64,000 nucleotides of DNA from an uncultured Bariatricus sp. (GTDB taxonomy: Bacteria > Bacillota > Clostridia > Lachnospirales > Lachnospiraceae), in contig CAKRCD010000006.1 of assembly GCA_934307065.1 (NCBI GenBank), forward strand, positions 49,853-113,852, given 5' to 3'. Below the pieces are notes generated by a model. It was given only the letters and a program-made list of their open reading frames with translations, was not told the origin of the DNA and did not search any database. The translations under genes and the position numbers were made by a program. Each line of letters begins with the position of its first letter. Position 1 is the first letter of the stretch. Of the stretch, positions 33,756 through 43,069 are shown in pieces.

Positions 33756-34838
33756 ATGGATAGAAAAATCAGAATTGCACAGTATGGATGTGGAAAAATG
33801 AGTTTATATTTAATGCGTTACGTGTTAGAAAAAGGTGGCGAACTTGTTGCTGCATTTGATGTAAATCCAGCAATTATCGGGAAAGATATCGGAATCCACC
33901 TTGGAATGGAAGAACTCGGTGTAAAAATCAGTCACATTGATGATGCAGATACTATTTTAAAAGATACAAAGCCGGATGTATGTATGATTGCTACCCGTTC
34001 AACTATGGCAGAATTAAAAGACGCATTTTCCGTATGTGCGAAAAACGGAATCAATGCAATTTCTACATGCGAAGAAGCATTATACCCTTGGAATTCTTCT
34101 TACGATATTACAGCTGAGCTTGATGCCCTCGCAAAAGAAGGAAACTGTACCTTATGCGGAAGTGGTTATCCAGATATGTATTGGGGTTCACTTATTACAA
34201 CGCTTGCCGGATCTATGCATAAAATTACCAAAATCAGTGGAAGCAGCAGCTACAACGTAGAAGATTATGGAATCGCACTGGCAGAGGGCCATGGTGCCGG
34301 ACTTGATATCGAAACATTTGAGAAACAGATTGGAAAATACAATTCCCTGAATTATGAAGAAACCGTAAAAGCAATCAAAGATGGTCTGGTTGTTCCATCT
34401 TATATGTGGAATCAGAATGGTTGGCTCTGCAGTCAGCTCGGACTTCATATTACATCACAGACTCAGAAATGTGTTCCAGTAACACACCCAACAGATTTAC
34501 AATCCAGTACATTGGGAATGACGGTAAAAGCTGGCAATGCTACCGGAATGTCTGCAATCGTCACTACCGAAACAGAAGAAGGCATTACCTTAGAAACACA
34601 ATGCCTCGGATATGTATATGGTCCAGAAGACTTTGACCGGAATGAATGGACCTTCTACGGTGAACCAGAAACTACAATTACTGTTGACCGGCCGGCTACT
34701 GTAGAACTGACCTGCGCTACACTGGTAAATCGTATTCCTATGCTGATTGACGCACAACCCGGATATATCACTACCGAAAAAATGCCAGTAAACCATTATC
34801 TGACTGAAGAAATGCATAAATATGTGAAAACAAAATAA
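33756..34838 (+). CDS. Dihydrodipicolinate reductase-like (2,4-diaminopentanoate dehydrogenase-like) oxidoreductase
   Basis: 360 residues. The N-terminal Rossmann fold starts IRIAQYGCGKMSLYLMRYVLEKGGELVAAFDVNP. The middle has ISTCEEALYPW and GSGYPDMYWGSLITTLAG, typical of DapB-like dehydrogenases such as 2,4-diaminopentanoate dehydrogenase, which is about this length; true DapB is ~250. An NAD(P)H-linked reaction on an amino or imino acid is likely. The other ornithine-fermentation genes are not adjacent, so the substrate is unproven. AAGGAGGCATGCTTT precedes the ATG. Confidence 0.75.
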   Translation: MDRKIRIAQYGCGKMSLYLMRYVLEKGGELVAAFDVNPAIIGKDIGIHLGMEELGVKISHIDDADTILKDTKPDVCMIATRSTMAELKDAFSVCAKNGINAISTCEEALYPWNSSYDITAELDALAKEGNCTLCGSGYPDMYWGSLITTLAGSMHKITKISGSSSYNVEDYGIALAEGHGAGLDIETFEKQIGKYNSLNYEETVKAIKDGLVVPSYMWNQNGWLCSQLGLHITSQTQKCVPVTHPTDLQSSTLGMTVKAGNATGMSAIVTTETEEGITLETQCLGYVYGPEDFDRNEWTFYGEPETTITVDRPATVELTCATLVNRIPMLIDAQPGYITTEKMPVNHYLTEEMHKYVKTK

Positions 34839-34873
34839 ACAAAGACGTTTATCAAATAACAGCCTAATATAAA

Positions 34874-34934
34874 AAGAGCTATGACCAACAGATATCGTGA
34901 AACTTCCTCTCACAAATCTCTTGTCATGGCTCTT
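34874..34934. terminator. Large-loop hairpin after the dehydrogenase gene
   Basis: AAGAGCTATGAC (34874-34885) pairs with GTCATGGCTCTT (34923-34934), 11 of 12 bases, around a 37-nt loop. An A run precedes and a short T-rich stretch follows, so it may terminate the plus-strand mRNA and the convergent upp mRNA. The loop is unusually large for a terminator. Confidence 0.5.
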
Positions 34935-34983
34935 CTCGTTGAAAAGGGTGCTAAACCACTCCGCATTTCATTACAAATATAAT

Positions 34984-35613
34984 CTATTTTGTTCCAAAAA
35001 TTCTGTCTCCGGCATCTCCAAGCCCCGGACAGATATATGCATCCTTATTTAACTCACGATCCAGATTTCCTACATAGAGCTGAACATCAGGATGTGCTTC
35101 GTGGAACTTTTCAATTCCTTCCGGTGCTGCAATAATGCATAAGAACTTGATGTTTTTGCCTCCACGCTGCTTGATGAAATCAACTGCTGCAATCGCAGAA
35201 CCGCCTGTGGCAAGCATTGGGTCTGTCACCACGATTAAACGCTCATCAATTCTGTCCGGAAGCTTACAATAGTATTCGTGTGGCACATGTGTCACTTCAT
35301 CACGATACATACCGATATGTCCAATCTTTGCGGTTGGAACCAATGCGGTAATTCCACTGACCATCCCAAGACCGGCACGTAAGATTGGCACAATTGCAAG
35401 CTTTCTTCCTGCAATCTGTGGTGTCATACAAGTCTCAATTGGTGTTTCCACTTCTACCTCTTCTGTCGGGAGGTCACTTAATGCCTCATATCCCATAAGC
35501 ATTGCAATCTCTTCAACTAATGCACGAAACTCATTCGTCCCCGTTTTCTTATCACGCAGGCGTGAAATTTTATGCTTAATCAGCGGATGTTCCATAATAA
35601 ATACGTTTTCCAT
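34984..35613 (-). CDS. upp: Uracil phosphoribosyltransferase
   Basis: 209 residues from the ATG at 35613 (AGAGGACGAAC upstream); a longer frame from 35649 has no site. Salvages uracil to UMP using PRPP in the cytoplasm. Signatures: [24 protein letters not shown] at the start, [10 protein letters not shown] (~80), the PRPP loop [17 protein letters not shown] (~127-143) and [16 protein letters not shown] at the C-terminus. It is monocistronic and full length. Confidence 0.95.
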   Translation of the reverse strand: MENVFIMEHPLIKHKISRLRDKKTGTNEFRALVEEIAMLMGYEALSDLPTEEVEVETPIETCMTPQIAGRKLAIVPILRAGLGMVSGITALVPTAKIGHIGMYRDEVTHVPHEYYCKLPDRIDERLIVVTDPMLATGGSAIAAVDFIKQRGGKNIKFLCIIAAPEGIEKFHEAHPDVQLYVGNLDRELNKDAYICPGLGDAGDRIFGTK

Positions 35614-35744
35614 GTTCGTCCTCTTTTCTTTGCATTTTACTATGACCATTGTACATCGGATTGATGCTTTTGTCGATACTTGTTATGCTAACTTACTCGC
35701 ATCTGAAAAAGCTTTTCCGGCTTTTGCACCAAGTTTGTAAATAA

Positions 35745-36935
35745 TTATATTGGAAATGCCTTATCTTTTTTTGTCATCAGTACCACAGTCTCTAAATGTT
35801 CTGTAAACGCAAACATTTCTACCGGCTGTATTTTCTTTACTTCATATTTATGTTTTGTCATGTATTTTAAATCGCGTTCCAAAGTTTCTGGATTGCAGGA
35901 AATATATACTACTTTTTTGGGTGACAACTTCACTACAGATGAAAGGAATTTTTCATCACTTCCTGCTCTTGGCGGATCCATAAATACGACATCTGCTTTC
36001 GCATCTCGTGCAGCCATCGCTACCATTGCTTCGCCTGCATCGCCTTGGAGAAATTCGATGTTCTTGATTCCATTGGCTTTTGCATTCACTCTGGCATCCC
36101 GCACAGCATCTTTATTAAGTTCAATCCCAAGCACTTTCCCTGCCTGCTTTGCTGCCACAATTCCAATCGTTCCTGTTCCACAATAAGCGTCTATGACCTG
36201 CTCTTTTCCTGTCAGTCCTGCAAAATGAATTGCTGTCTGATACAGTTTTTCCGTCTGTACCGGATTTACCTGATAAAAGGATTTTGGCGAAATACGGAAA
36301 GTACAGCCACATAACGTATCTGTGATATAGCCTTTTCCGTAAAGTAAAATTTCACGTTCTCCTAAAATCATGCTTGTTTTCTTGTCATTTACATTTAGAA
36401 TGACTGTAGTAATCTCCGGGTGCGCTTTGCGAAGGGTTTTCACAAACTGATTCTTCGAAGGAAGAATCGGAGAACCCAGAACCAACACTACCATAATCTC
36501 ATTTGTATGAAATCCACGACGCACCAATACATGCCGCAGCAACCCAAATCCTGTATCTTCGTCATACGTCTTGATTTTAAAGGACTTCAGCATTCCCTGA
36601 ATGGTCTGAATGACCTCCTGACATTTTTTGTCTTCTATCAGACATTCTTCCACTGGAACAATCTGATGTGTACCAGCCTGGTAAGTGCCTGAAATAATAG
36701 TTCCTTTTCTGTCTCTTCCAAAGGTTCTGTGGATTTTATTCCGATAATAATAAGGATATTCCATTCCAAGAATCGGAGCTGGTTTTCCAAATTTGCACAA
36801 CAGTTGATTTATCATCTTCTGCTTTTTCTTTAACTGTTCTTCATATGCAATGCCCTGATACTGACAGCCTCCACATTTCTTAGCAACGGAACATTTTTTA
36901 TTTTCTGCTTTTTTTGTATTATTCTCTTGTCTCAT
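35745..36935 (-). CDS. rlmD: 23S rRNA (uracil-5-)-methyltransferase (RumA/TrmA family)
   Basis: 396 residues from the ATG at 36935, one base past the pilT stop; the longer frame would lie inside pilT. It methylates uracil C5 in rRNA with SAM. The N-terminal Fe-S cysteines CSVAKKCGGC (with VEECLI further on) are present. The SAM motif is VIDAYCGTGTIGI (~270), and the catalytic cysteine is in VYISCNPETLERDL (~345) with PPRAGSDE before it. Position (1939 or 747) cannot be decided, and the Firmicute enzyme RlmCD does both. It is the last gene of the pilus operon, apparently translated by coupling. Confidence 0.88.
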   Translation of the reverse strand: MRQENNTKKAENKKCSVAKKCGGCQYQGIAYEEQLKKKQKMINQLLCKFGKPAPILGMEYPYYYRNKIHRTFGRDRKGTIISGTYQAGTHQIVPVEECLIEDKKCQEVIQTIQGMLKSFKIKTYDEDTGFGLLRHVLVRRGFHTNEIMVVLVLGSPILPSKNQFVKTLRKAHPEITTVILNVNDKKTSMILGEREILLYGKGYITDTLCGCTFRISPKSFYQVNPVQTEKLYQTAIHFAGLTGKEQVIDAYCGTGTIGIVAAKQAGKVLGIELNKDAVRDARVNAKANGIKNIEFLQGDAGEAMVAMAARDAKADVVFMDPPRAGSDEKFLSSVVKLSPKKVVYISCNPETLERDLKYMTKHKYEVKKIQPVEMFAFTEHLETVVLMTKKDKAFPI

Positions 36936-36936
36936 A

Positions 36937-38007
36937 TTATAAATACTGTGTAATCTCCGCTTTATTGTTGGTAAATGCGATTGCATTTTCCCGGGAAATA
37001 TATCCCTGCTTTACCAGTCTTGCCAAATCCATACTTAAGGTATGCATCGCCGCATTTCCGCTTGCCTGCATAATATTAGCAATCTGATATGTCTTTCCTT
37101 CGCGCACCAGATTCAATACTGCGTCTGTTCCGGTTAGCACTTCGGTTGCAGGCACACGTGCCATGCCGCCTTCGCATGGAATCAGACACTGACTGATAAT
37201 TCCTTTTAAGGTTCCGGCAAGCTGAATACGCACCTGATTCTGTCCATTGGTCGGGCAGGCATCAATAATACGTTCTACCGTTGCTGCTGCTCCTGTAGTA
37301 TGAAGCGTAGACAATACAAGATGTCCTGTTTCTGCGGCAAGAAGTGCTGCTGAAATCGTTTCATAATCACGCATTTCTCCTACAAGAATTACATCTGGAT
37401 CTTCGCGCAGCGCACTACGAAGGGCCGCTGCATAATTTCCTACATCATCCCCGATTTCTCTTTGATGTATCAAGGATTTCTTACATTCATACACATACTC
37501 CACCGGATCTTCAATGGTAATAATATGGCGGTCACTGTTTTGATTCACATGTTCAATCAGTGCGGCAAGTGTGGTGGATTTACCACTTCCTGTAGGTCCC
37601 GTCACCAGAATCAATCCTCGCGGCTCCACTGCCAATTCATAAAGATTGGTCGGCATCTTCAGTTCTTCCAAGGTTGGAAGTGAGGAATTTAAGAGTCGGA
37701 TAGTCGCTGCCAGTTTTCCTTGCTGCCGGAAAACATTTACTCTCTGTCGGCATCCATCCGAGGTCTGGATAGAAAAATCCACATCCTCGCCTTGTTCAAA
37801 TCTCTGCCTTTGCTCTTCATTCATCAGTGCAATAACCAGGCTTGCTGTCTCTGATGGAGCCACCACGGTTTCTGCCGGATTCAGTCGTCCCTGAATGCGA
37901 TACCAGACGGGCATTCCTTCTGAAATATGTACATCAGAAGCTCTGTTTTCTCTGGCATTTCTTATCACTTCATCCACTCTGGAATCTAAAATATTTCCGT
38001 CTGACAT
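36937..38007 (-). CDS. pilT: Type IV pilus retraction ATPase PilT
   Basis: 356 residues. Hexameric secretion-type ATPase that depolymerises pili. N-terminal PAS-like region: RASDVHISEGMPVWYRIQGRL. Then Walker A GPTGSGKSTT (~137), the Asp box IITIEDPVEYVY, Walker B-type LREDPDVILVGEMRD, the His box TGHLVLSTLHTT, and a C-terminal QLAGTLKGIISQCLIP that matches the PilT AIRNLIRE-type region in position. It follows pilB by 41 nt. Its presence implies retractile, dynamic pili and not fixed pseudopili. Confidence 0.92.
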   Translation of the reverse strand: MSDGNILDSRVDEVIRNARENRASDVHISEGMPVWYRIQGRLNPAETVVAPSETASLVIALMNEEQRQRFEQGEDVDFSIQTSDGCRQRVNVFRQQGKLAATIRLLNSSLPTLEELKMPTNLYELAVEPRGLILVTGPTGSGKSTTLAALIEHVNQNSDRHIITIEDPVEYVYECKKSLIHQREIGDDVGNYAAALRSALREDPDVILVGEMRDYETISAALLAAETGHLVLSTLHTTGAAATVERIIDACPTNGQNQVRIQLAGTLKGIISQCLIPCEGGMARVPATEVLTGTDAVLNLVREGKTYQIANIMQASGNAAMHTLSMDLARLVKQGYISRENAIAFTNNKAEITQYL

Positions 38008-38048
38008 CTTCCTTCTCCTTCTTATGCTTCTTGTCTTTCTTCTCCATT

Positions 38049-39728
38049 TTACTCGTAACTAATCTTCATCAGTTCTTCCGGTGTTGTCACACCTTCTTTG
38101 ACAAGCTTTAATCCGCTTGCTTTCAAGGTGCGCATACCTTGATGTTCAATCGCATATCTGGTAATATTTTCTGCTGGCTCATGGCCCACAATCATTTTCC
38201 GAATCGTATGGTCCATAGCAAGAATTTCATGCACTGCGATTCTTCCTTTATATCCTGTATTATTACAATGTGAGCAGCCCATTCCTCTGCGAATCCGTTT
38301 TACATCTTCCCCAAGGAAGATCCGTTCCTGTTCTGTTGTATCAACTTCTCTGGCACAATGTGGACATACCTTACGGAGCAGACGCTGTGCCACGAGCCCT
38401 ACAAGAGAGTTCGCAACCAGATAGGTTTCCACTCCCATATCCTCCAGACGCACAATACTGGATGCTGCGTCATTAGTATGTAAGGTACTCAGCACCATAT
38501 GACCTGTAATTGCCGCACGGACAGAAGTTCCTGCAGTCTCACCGTCACGAGTTTCTCCAAGCATGATGATATCCGGGTCCTGACGCATAAGTGCGCGCAG
38601 CCCCACATCGAAGGTAAGACCTGCCACCGGATTTACCTGTGTCTGGTTAATGCCCGGAAGATTCTTTTCGACCGGGTCCTCAATGGTCGATATATTTACG
38701 TTACGCTTTGATAAATACTCCAGAACCATATACAGTGTCGTTGATTTTCCACTTCCCGTAGGTCCTGTGATGTAAATAATTCCATTTGGATAATTCAGCA
38801 TTGGCAGAAAACGTTCATAGCTATCATCATCCATGCCAAAATGGTCTGCATGCTCCAGTTCCCCATTGGTAGACATGATACGCATAACTGCCTTTTCCCC
38901 AAATACTGTCGGCAAAATGGAGACACGGATATTGATATATCCTTCTTCCAGTCCCGCACGGAAATGTCCATCCTGCGGAAGACGTTTCTCTGCAATATCC
39001 AGATTTGCCAAAATTTTAATACGGGCAATCAATGGGGAATGAATGTTTCTTTGAATAGTAACATACTCCATGATTACACCATCCACACGCATACGCACCT
39101 TGGTTTCTTTCTCAAAAGGCTCTATATGAATATCACTGGCATTTGTCTTGATTGCACGCTCTAACAAACTGTTCAGCAGACGAATAATCGGAGCTTCATC
39201 GTCACTGTCTGCCAGATTCTCAATTTCCAGCTCATTCTCCTCGACAGTAAATCCGACATGTGCCTGCTTTGCTGCTTTTCGCGCACTTACCTCTGCATAA
39301 TAGTAGGAAATCGCCTGACGAAGCGGTGCTTCTTCACTCAGCAGTATTTCCAGATGACACCCTGTCTGCTGACGCACTTCCTCCAAGGCAAAATAGTTTA
39401 ATGGATCATTGGTTACAATGGTCATAGTATGATTCTTTTCCTGAATCGGCAGAATCAGATTTTTCTCTGCCAGACTCTTCTCAACCATGGTAACTGCGCG
39501 GATATCCACAGACAGCTGCGCTACCTCTACAATATCCAGATGCAGTCTGTCAGCCAAAGCTTCCAGCACCTGCATTTCTGTGACAAAGCCAAGCTCCATC
39601 AGAATCTGTCCCACACGCATATCACGGTGCTCCTTCTGATAAGCAAGTGCCTGTCCTATCTGCGCTTCCGTTACATATCCCTTTTCTGTAAGAATTTCTC
39701 CAATCCTCAGATTACTTTTCACTGCCAT
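38049..39728 (-). CDS. pilB: Type IV pilus assembly ATPase PilB with MshEN-like c-di-GMP-binding domain
   Basis: 559 residues from the ATG at 39728 (CGAGGAGGGAA upstream), overlapping the pilO-like gene by 17 nt. It powers pilus extension. Two MshEN-type motifs start the protein: RIGEILTEKGYVTEAQIGQA..Q, and VGQILMELGFVTEMQVLEA. The ATPase has SDIHIEPFEKETKVRMRVDG, Walker A GPTGSGKSTTLYM (~310), IEDPVEKNLPG, LRQDPDIIMLGETRD and GHMVLSTLHTNDA. Zinc cysteines CPHC and CSHC close the domain. MshEN domains in other PilB/GspE ATPases bind c-di-GMP, suggesting control by that messenger. Confidence 0.93.
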   Translation of the reverse strand: MAVKSNLRIGEILTEKGYVTEAQIGQALAYQKEHRDMRVGQILMELGFVTEMQVLEALADRLHLDIVEVAQLSVDIRAVTMVEKSLAEKNLILPIQEKNHTMTIVTNDPLNYFALEEVRQQTGCHLEILLSEEAPLRQAISYYYAEVSARKAAKQAHVGFTVEENELEIENLADSDDEAPIIRLLNSLLERAIKTNASDIHIEPFEKETKVRMRVDGVIMEYVTIQRNIHSPLIARIKILANLDIAEKRLPQDGHFRAGLEEGYINIRVSILPTVFGEKAVMRIMSTNGELEHADHFGMDDDSYERFLPMLNYPNGIIYITGPTGSGKSTTLYMVLEYLSKRNVNISTIEDPVEKNLPGINQTQVNPVAGLTFDVGLRALMRQDPDIIMLGETRDGETAGTSVRAAITGHMVLSTLHTNDAASSIVRLEDMGVETYLVANSLVGLVAQRLLRKVCPHCAREVDTTEQERIFLGEDVKRIRRGMGCSHCNNTGYKGRIAVHEILAMDHTIRKMIVGHEPAENITRYAIEHQGMRTLKASGLKLVKEGVTTPEELMKISYE

Positions 39729-40383
39729 TTCCCTCCTCGGATGTATCTTCTTTCTGGTACATATAAACAGCAAATTCGCAACTACAATTCATCTGCTCTA
39801 CTGCCTGAAGGTTCGCATTTACATAGGTTGCCTTCTGCATATCCAGGCTGCGAATCTGAATTCCCGGATAATTCTTGGCAACATCATCAATCAGTTCACA
39901 AATTTGTGTCTCTGTTCCCTGTAAAGTGACAGACACAGTTACTGTTGACAGATATTGAACAAAGCTATTACTTTCCGTATCTGCACTATCACTGCCTGTT
40001 GTTCCCGACTGATATGCTCCCGGAACTCCCGCAACCGCCTGTGAAATATTCAGAGAAACCGGAAACAGATTATGCTGAAGGGCAAGTCCGGTAAGCAGTT
40101 CGTCTAACTGCTGATTTTCCATCACTTCATAAAATCCCTCTGCACTTTCTGACAGGTTGTCCTTCTGCTTCTCTATAAGCTGCTCTGTAGCCGCTTTTGA
40201 GGAAATCGTCTGCTGCATTTCCTCTTTCTGATAAATAAGCGTATCCTTCTGTGAAGTCAGGTTCTGATGTTTCTCGATTCCCGGAAAAACGAAGAATCGG
40301 AATGCGAAGAAAATAATGAGAACACATGCCAGTAATTTCAGTAAAATAACATCACTAGGTTTTAATTCTAATTCCAGCTTCAT
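39712..40383 (-). CDS. pilO: PilO-like type IV pilus alignment protein
   Basis: 223 residues: a short cytoplasmic N-terminus, one membrane helix (LLKLLACVLIIFFAFRFFVFPGI, ~13-35), a coiled coil (~40-85) and a small globular domain ending LQAVEQMNCSCEFAVYMYQK. This is the PilO architecture, which pairs with PilN to connect PilM and the platform. Sequence identity to PilO is not obvious; the call rests on topology and on the position between pilMN and pilB. The start abuts the pilMN stop (shared base 40383). Confidence 0.75.
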   Translation of the reverse strand: MKLELELKPSDVILLKLLACVLIIFFAFRFFVFPGIEKHQNLTSQKDTLIYQKEEMQQTISSKAATEQLIEKQKDNLSESAEGFYEVMENQQLDELLTGLALQHNLFPVSLNISQAVAGVPGAYQSGTTGSDSADTESNSFVQYLSTVTVSVTLQGTETQICELIDDVAKNYPGIQIRSLDMQKATYVNANLQAVEQMNCSCEFAVYMYQKEDTSEEGNGSEK

Positions 40384-41807
40384 TACTTATTTCCCCCTGT
40401 CTCCTCGCCTTTCAATACACAAGATAATTCCAGCGAATATTCTTCATTTCCATATTGATAACCAGTGTAATCTACTGATGAAAAAAGCCCTGTTTTCTGC
40501 AGTTTACTGATATAACCCGGTATATCAATAACCTGTCTGCTGATTGCGTTAAAGGTCAGTACTCCGCTTTCTGCGTCAAGAGATTTAATCTGAACACTCA
40601 TATCACTGCCACCAACATCCACAATCTTTGCGATCTTTTCCTCGGTCAAATCAGGATAAGTTGCAAGGTTATTTTTCATCTGTGTTACCTGACTCAGCTC
40701 TGAAGCCAGCTGTTCGCTCTGTTCCTTAACCGCATTTGCTTCCTGATATTCCTGCTGAATCTGGTCATCATTTATCCAATCCTCAATATCATTAATCTGT
40801 CCACCGGTTCTTAAGTTCCATATCATAACCACCACGATAAATGCCAGACAGATTACTAAGGTAATCCCGGGATACATCAAATGCTTTCCAATATTGATCT
40901 GTGCTTTTCCACTTTCCTTTTCTTCACTTGCCAATACTTTCAGCAGATTCACTTCTTTATTCTTCCCGGTAATCATTGCACCGATACCGGCAAGTGCATA
41001 TTCTGCCCCGCCTTCTACGTTGAGCCGCAGGTTATCCCGCATTGGATGAATAGCAAGTCCAAGGTTTTGAATTCCATTTTCACACACTTCAAAATCATCA
41101 TTTGAACAGCCCGCATAATAGATATCTGTGATTGGCTCTCCTGCTTTGGTAGTCGCATAGAACTGCAAAATACCAGAAATATTCCGCACGATTTCTGTTC
41201 CAAAATTGGTGGTTCCACGTTCACTGAAAATACGGCTTCTGGTTGAATAATGATAACTTCCCTCTTTGTAGAGAATACTTGTCACACTGCTTTCCTCAAA
41301 AAACAGGAAAATGGCAGTCTTGTTTTTATATTCCTTTACGGACTCCAGCACATTCAAAAGTCCTTCCATCGGAATCGTTATTTCTGCAATCGAAAGTCCA
41401 ATTTCCTTTCCTATATCACGGAACTGCCGAAGCACTTCTTTTTCTGCCCCTCCGCCACAGAGAATGATCCCTTTCTTTTTATCTGCCTGAATAACACCAT
41501 AGTCTGCAATTTCATTTTCAAAATGTTCTTTCAGCACCTGCTGTGCCATCTTATCAAGCTGTTTTCCCTTAGCATACGGAATCCGTGTAATTCTGCCGGA
41601 AGAGTATGCGGTTGGTAATACCAGCTTCACTGAACCCGGATGGTATTGATTAACATATTTCTGTAATGCTTCTTTCCAAAGTGCAACAGGTTCTCCATAT
41701 CCTTCGGTATCTATCCGTGTCACTTGCTCAATCTTCGGGCTGTCTCCCGTCTTCCCGGTGACCGCAAGAATCCCTTCGTCCTGCAAAACAATCACTGTCT
41801 CGCTCAT
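40383..41807 (-). CDS. pilMN: PilM-PilN fusion protein of the pilus assembly platform
   Basis: 474 residues from the ATG at 41807 (GAAGGAGGAACAAC upstream). Residues ~1-290 look like the actin-fold PilM: FLFFEESSVTSILYKEG, FGTEIVRNISGILQFY and ALAGIGAMITG correspond to nucleotide-binding blocks. Next comes KEVNLLKVL, matching the INLLP motif by which PilN binds PilM, then one membrane helix (LMYPGITLVICLAFIVVVMIW, ~315-335), a coiled coil and a PilN-like domain. In most bacteria these are separate proteins, so this fusion locks the interaction in one chain. The domain call comes from motif order and position. Confidence 0.78.
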   Translation of the reverse strand: MSETVIVLQDEGILAVTGKTGDSPKIEQVTRIDTEGYGEPVALWKEALQKYVNQYHPGSVKLVLPTAYSSGRITRIPYAKGKQLDKMAQQVLKEHFENEIADYGVIQADKKKGIILCGGGAEKEVLRQFRDIGKEIGLSIAEITIPMEGLLNVLESVKEYKNKTAIFLFFEESSVTSILYKEGSYHYSTRSRIFSERGTTNFGTEIVRNISGILQFYATTKAGEPITDIYYAGCSNDDFEVCENGIQNLGLAIHPMRDNLRLNVEGGAEYALAGIGAMITGKNKEVNLLKVLASEEKESGKAQINIGKHLMYPGITLVICLAFIVVVMIWNLRTGGQINDIEDWINDDQIQQEYQEANAVKEQSEQLASELSQVTQMKNNLATYPDLTEEKIAKIVDVGGSDMSVQIKSLDAESGVLTFNAISRQVIDIPGYISKLQKTGLFSSVDYTGYQYGNEEYSLELSCVLKGEETGGNK

Positions 41808-41835
41808 GTTGTTCCTCCTTCGTGTACCTACGATT

Positions 41836-43029
41836 TTATGCGTTTTCAATTGCGGAATAAGACTGATAAATCGGAAGCATAACCGCAATCATAATGAATC
41901 CAACTATCACCGCCATAAAAATAATCAAGATAGGCTCTAATAAGGTTACCATTCTCTTGGTTGCTTCCTCTGCATCATTTTCCAAAGCAACTGCAGTCGC
42001 ATCCAGCATGCTTTCCAGGCTGCCGCTTTCTTCTCCAATCAGAATCGTACTGGCAAGCTTCTTCTGTAAACCATCTACATCTTTTAACGCTCTTGACAGT
42101 GGAACACCGCTTCGCACCAGCATGGTAACCTGTTCAAACTGGTCTTCTATGTAACTATTCCCAATCGTCTTTGCCGCAACTCCAATGGATGTTGCAATCG
42201 GCATACCACTGGAATACAGACTACTTAAGGTTCTGGCAAATCTCGCTGTGTAAATGACACTAAATAACTTTCCAAATCCCCACACACGCACTTTCCAATA
42301 ATCCACTTGTCTGTGAACCGCAGGAATACTTGCAATCACGCGTATTGCCATCACAATGGCAAATACAACCAAAAGTGCAAGATACCATTTCTGTACCAGA
42401 AAATCTGAAAAGTCTATCAGTACATTGGTTATCCATGGCAAAGATTCCATCTGGTCAAATAAAGACTGGAACTGTGGCAAAATAAAAGTTACTATCAAAA
42501 TAACAATTACCACACAAAGCACCAGTAAAATACAGGGATACGTCATAGCTGAGCGCACTTGCTGATTCAACTTATAATCCTTCTCATACTGAGTTGCCAG
42601 ACGTGCTGTCACATGGTCCAGATTACCGCTCCCCTCACCTGAACGAATCATTCCAACCATTAATTCCGGAAAACATTTTTTCGATTCCATTGCATTCGAC
42701 AACGGAATCCCCTTCTTCACATCCTGAAGTACTGCCTGGTAAATTTCCCGCTCCTTCGCGCTCAAATCCTCCTGTTCGGAAATAATATCCAGCGCACGCA
42801 CCAGGCTGACGCCAGATGACAATAAGGTAGATAATTCTTTGTTAAATGCATTTAACTGTTTTGCTTTTAGCTTGGTGTAGCCTTCTGCGTCAGTCAGATT
42901 CTTCACATCCACCGGAAACAAATCCTGCTCTTTGAGCTGCTGCACAAGAGCATTTTCTGTCACTGCTTCCATGGTGCCACGATGTGTTTTTCCAGCCATA
43001 TCCTTTGCCACATATCGAAAACGTGCCAT
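41836..43029 (-). CDS. pilC: Type IV pilus inner-membrane platform protein PilC (GspF family)
   Basis: 397 residues. N-terminal MARFRYVAKDMAGKTHRGTMEA and the two GspF repeats are visible: FNKELSTLLSSGVSLVRALDII (~60) and FARTLSSLYSSGMPIATSI (~265). Three membrane segments are apparent (~165-190, ~215-235, and the C-terminal LLEPILIIFMAVIVGFIMIAVMLPIYQ). It forms the base on which PilB adds pilin subunits. It lies between pilD and pilMN. Confidence 0.93.
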   Translation of the reverse strand: MARFRYVAKDMAGKTHRGTMEAVTENALVQQLKEQDLFPVDVKNLTDAEGYTKLKAKQLNAFNKELSTLLSSGVSLVRALDIISEQEDLSAKEREIYQAVLQDVKKGIPLSNAMESKKCFPELMVGMIRSGEGSGNLDHVTARLATQYEKDYKLNQQVRSAMTYPCILLVLCVVIVILIVTFILPQFQSLFDQMESLPWITNVLIDFSDFLVQKWYLALLVVFAIVMAIRVIASIPAVHRQVDYWKVRVWGFGKLFSVIYTARFARTLSSLYSSGMPIATSIGVAAKTIGNSYIEDQFEQVTMLVRSGVPLSRALKDVDGLQKKLASTILIGEESGSLESMLDATAVALENDAEEATKRMVTLLEPILIIFMAVIVGFIMIAVMLPIYQSYSAIENA

Positions 43030-43069
43030 ATCTTCTTTCTTCCTTTCCCTGATTTTCAGGCTTTCTATT

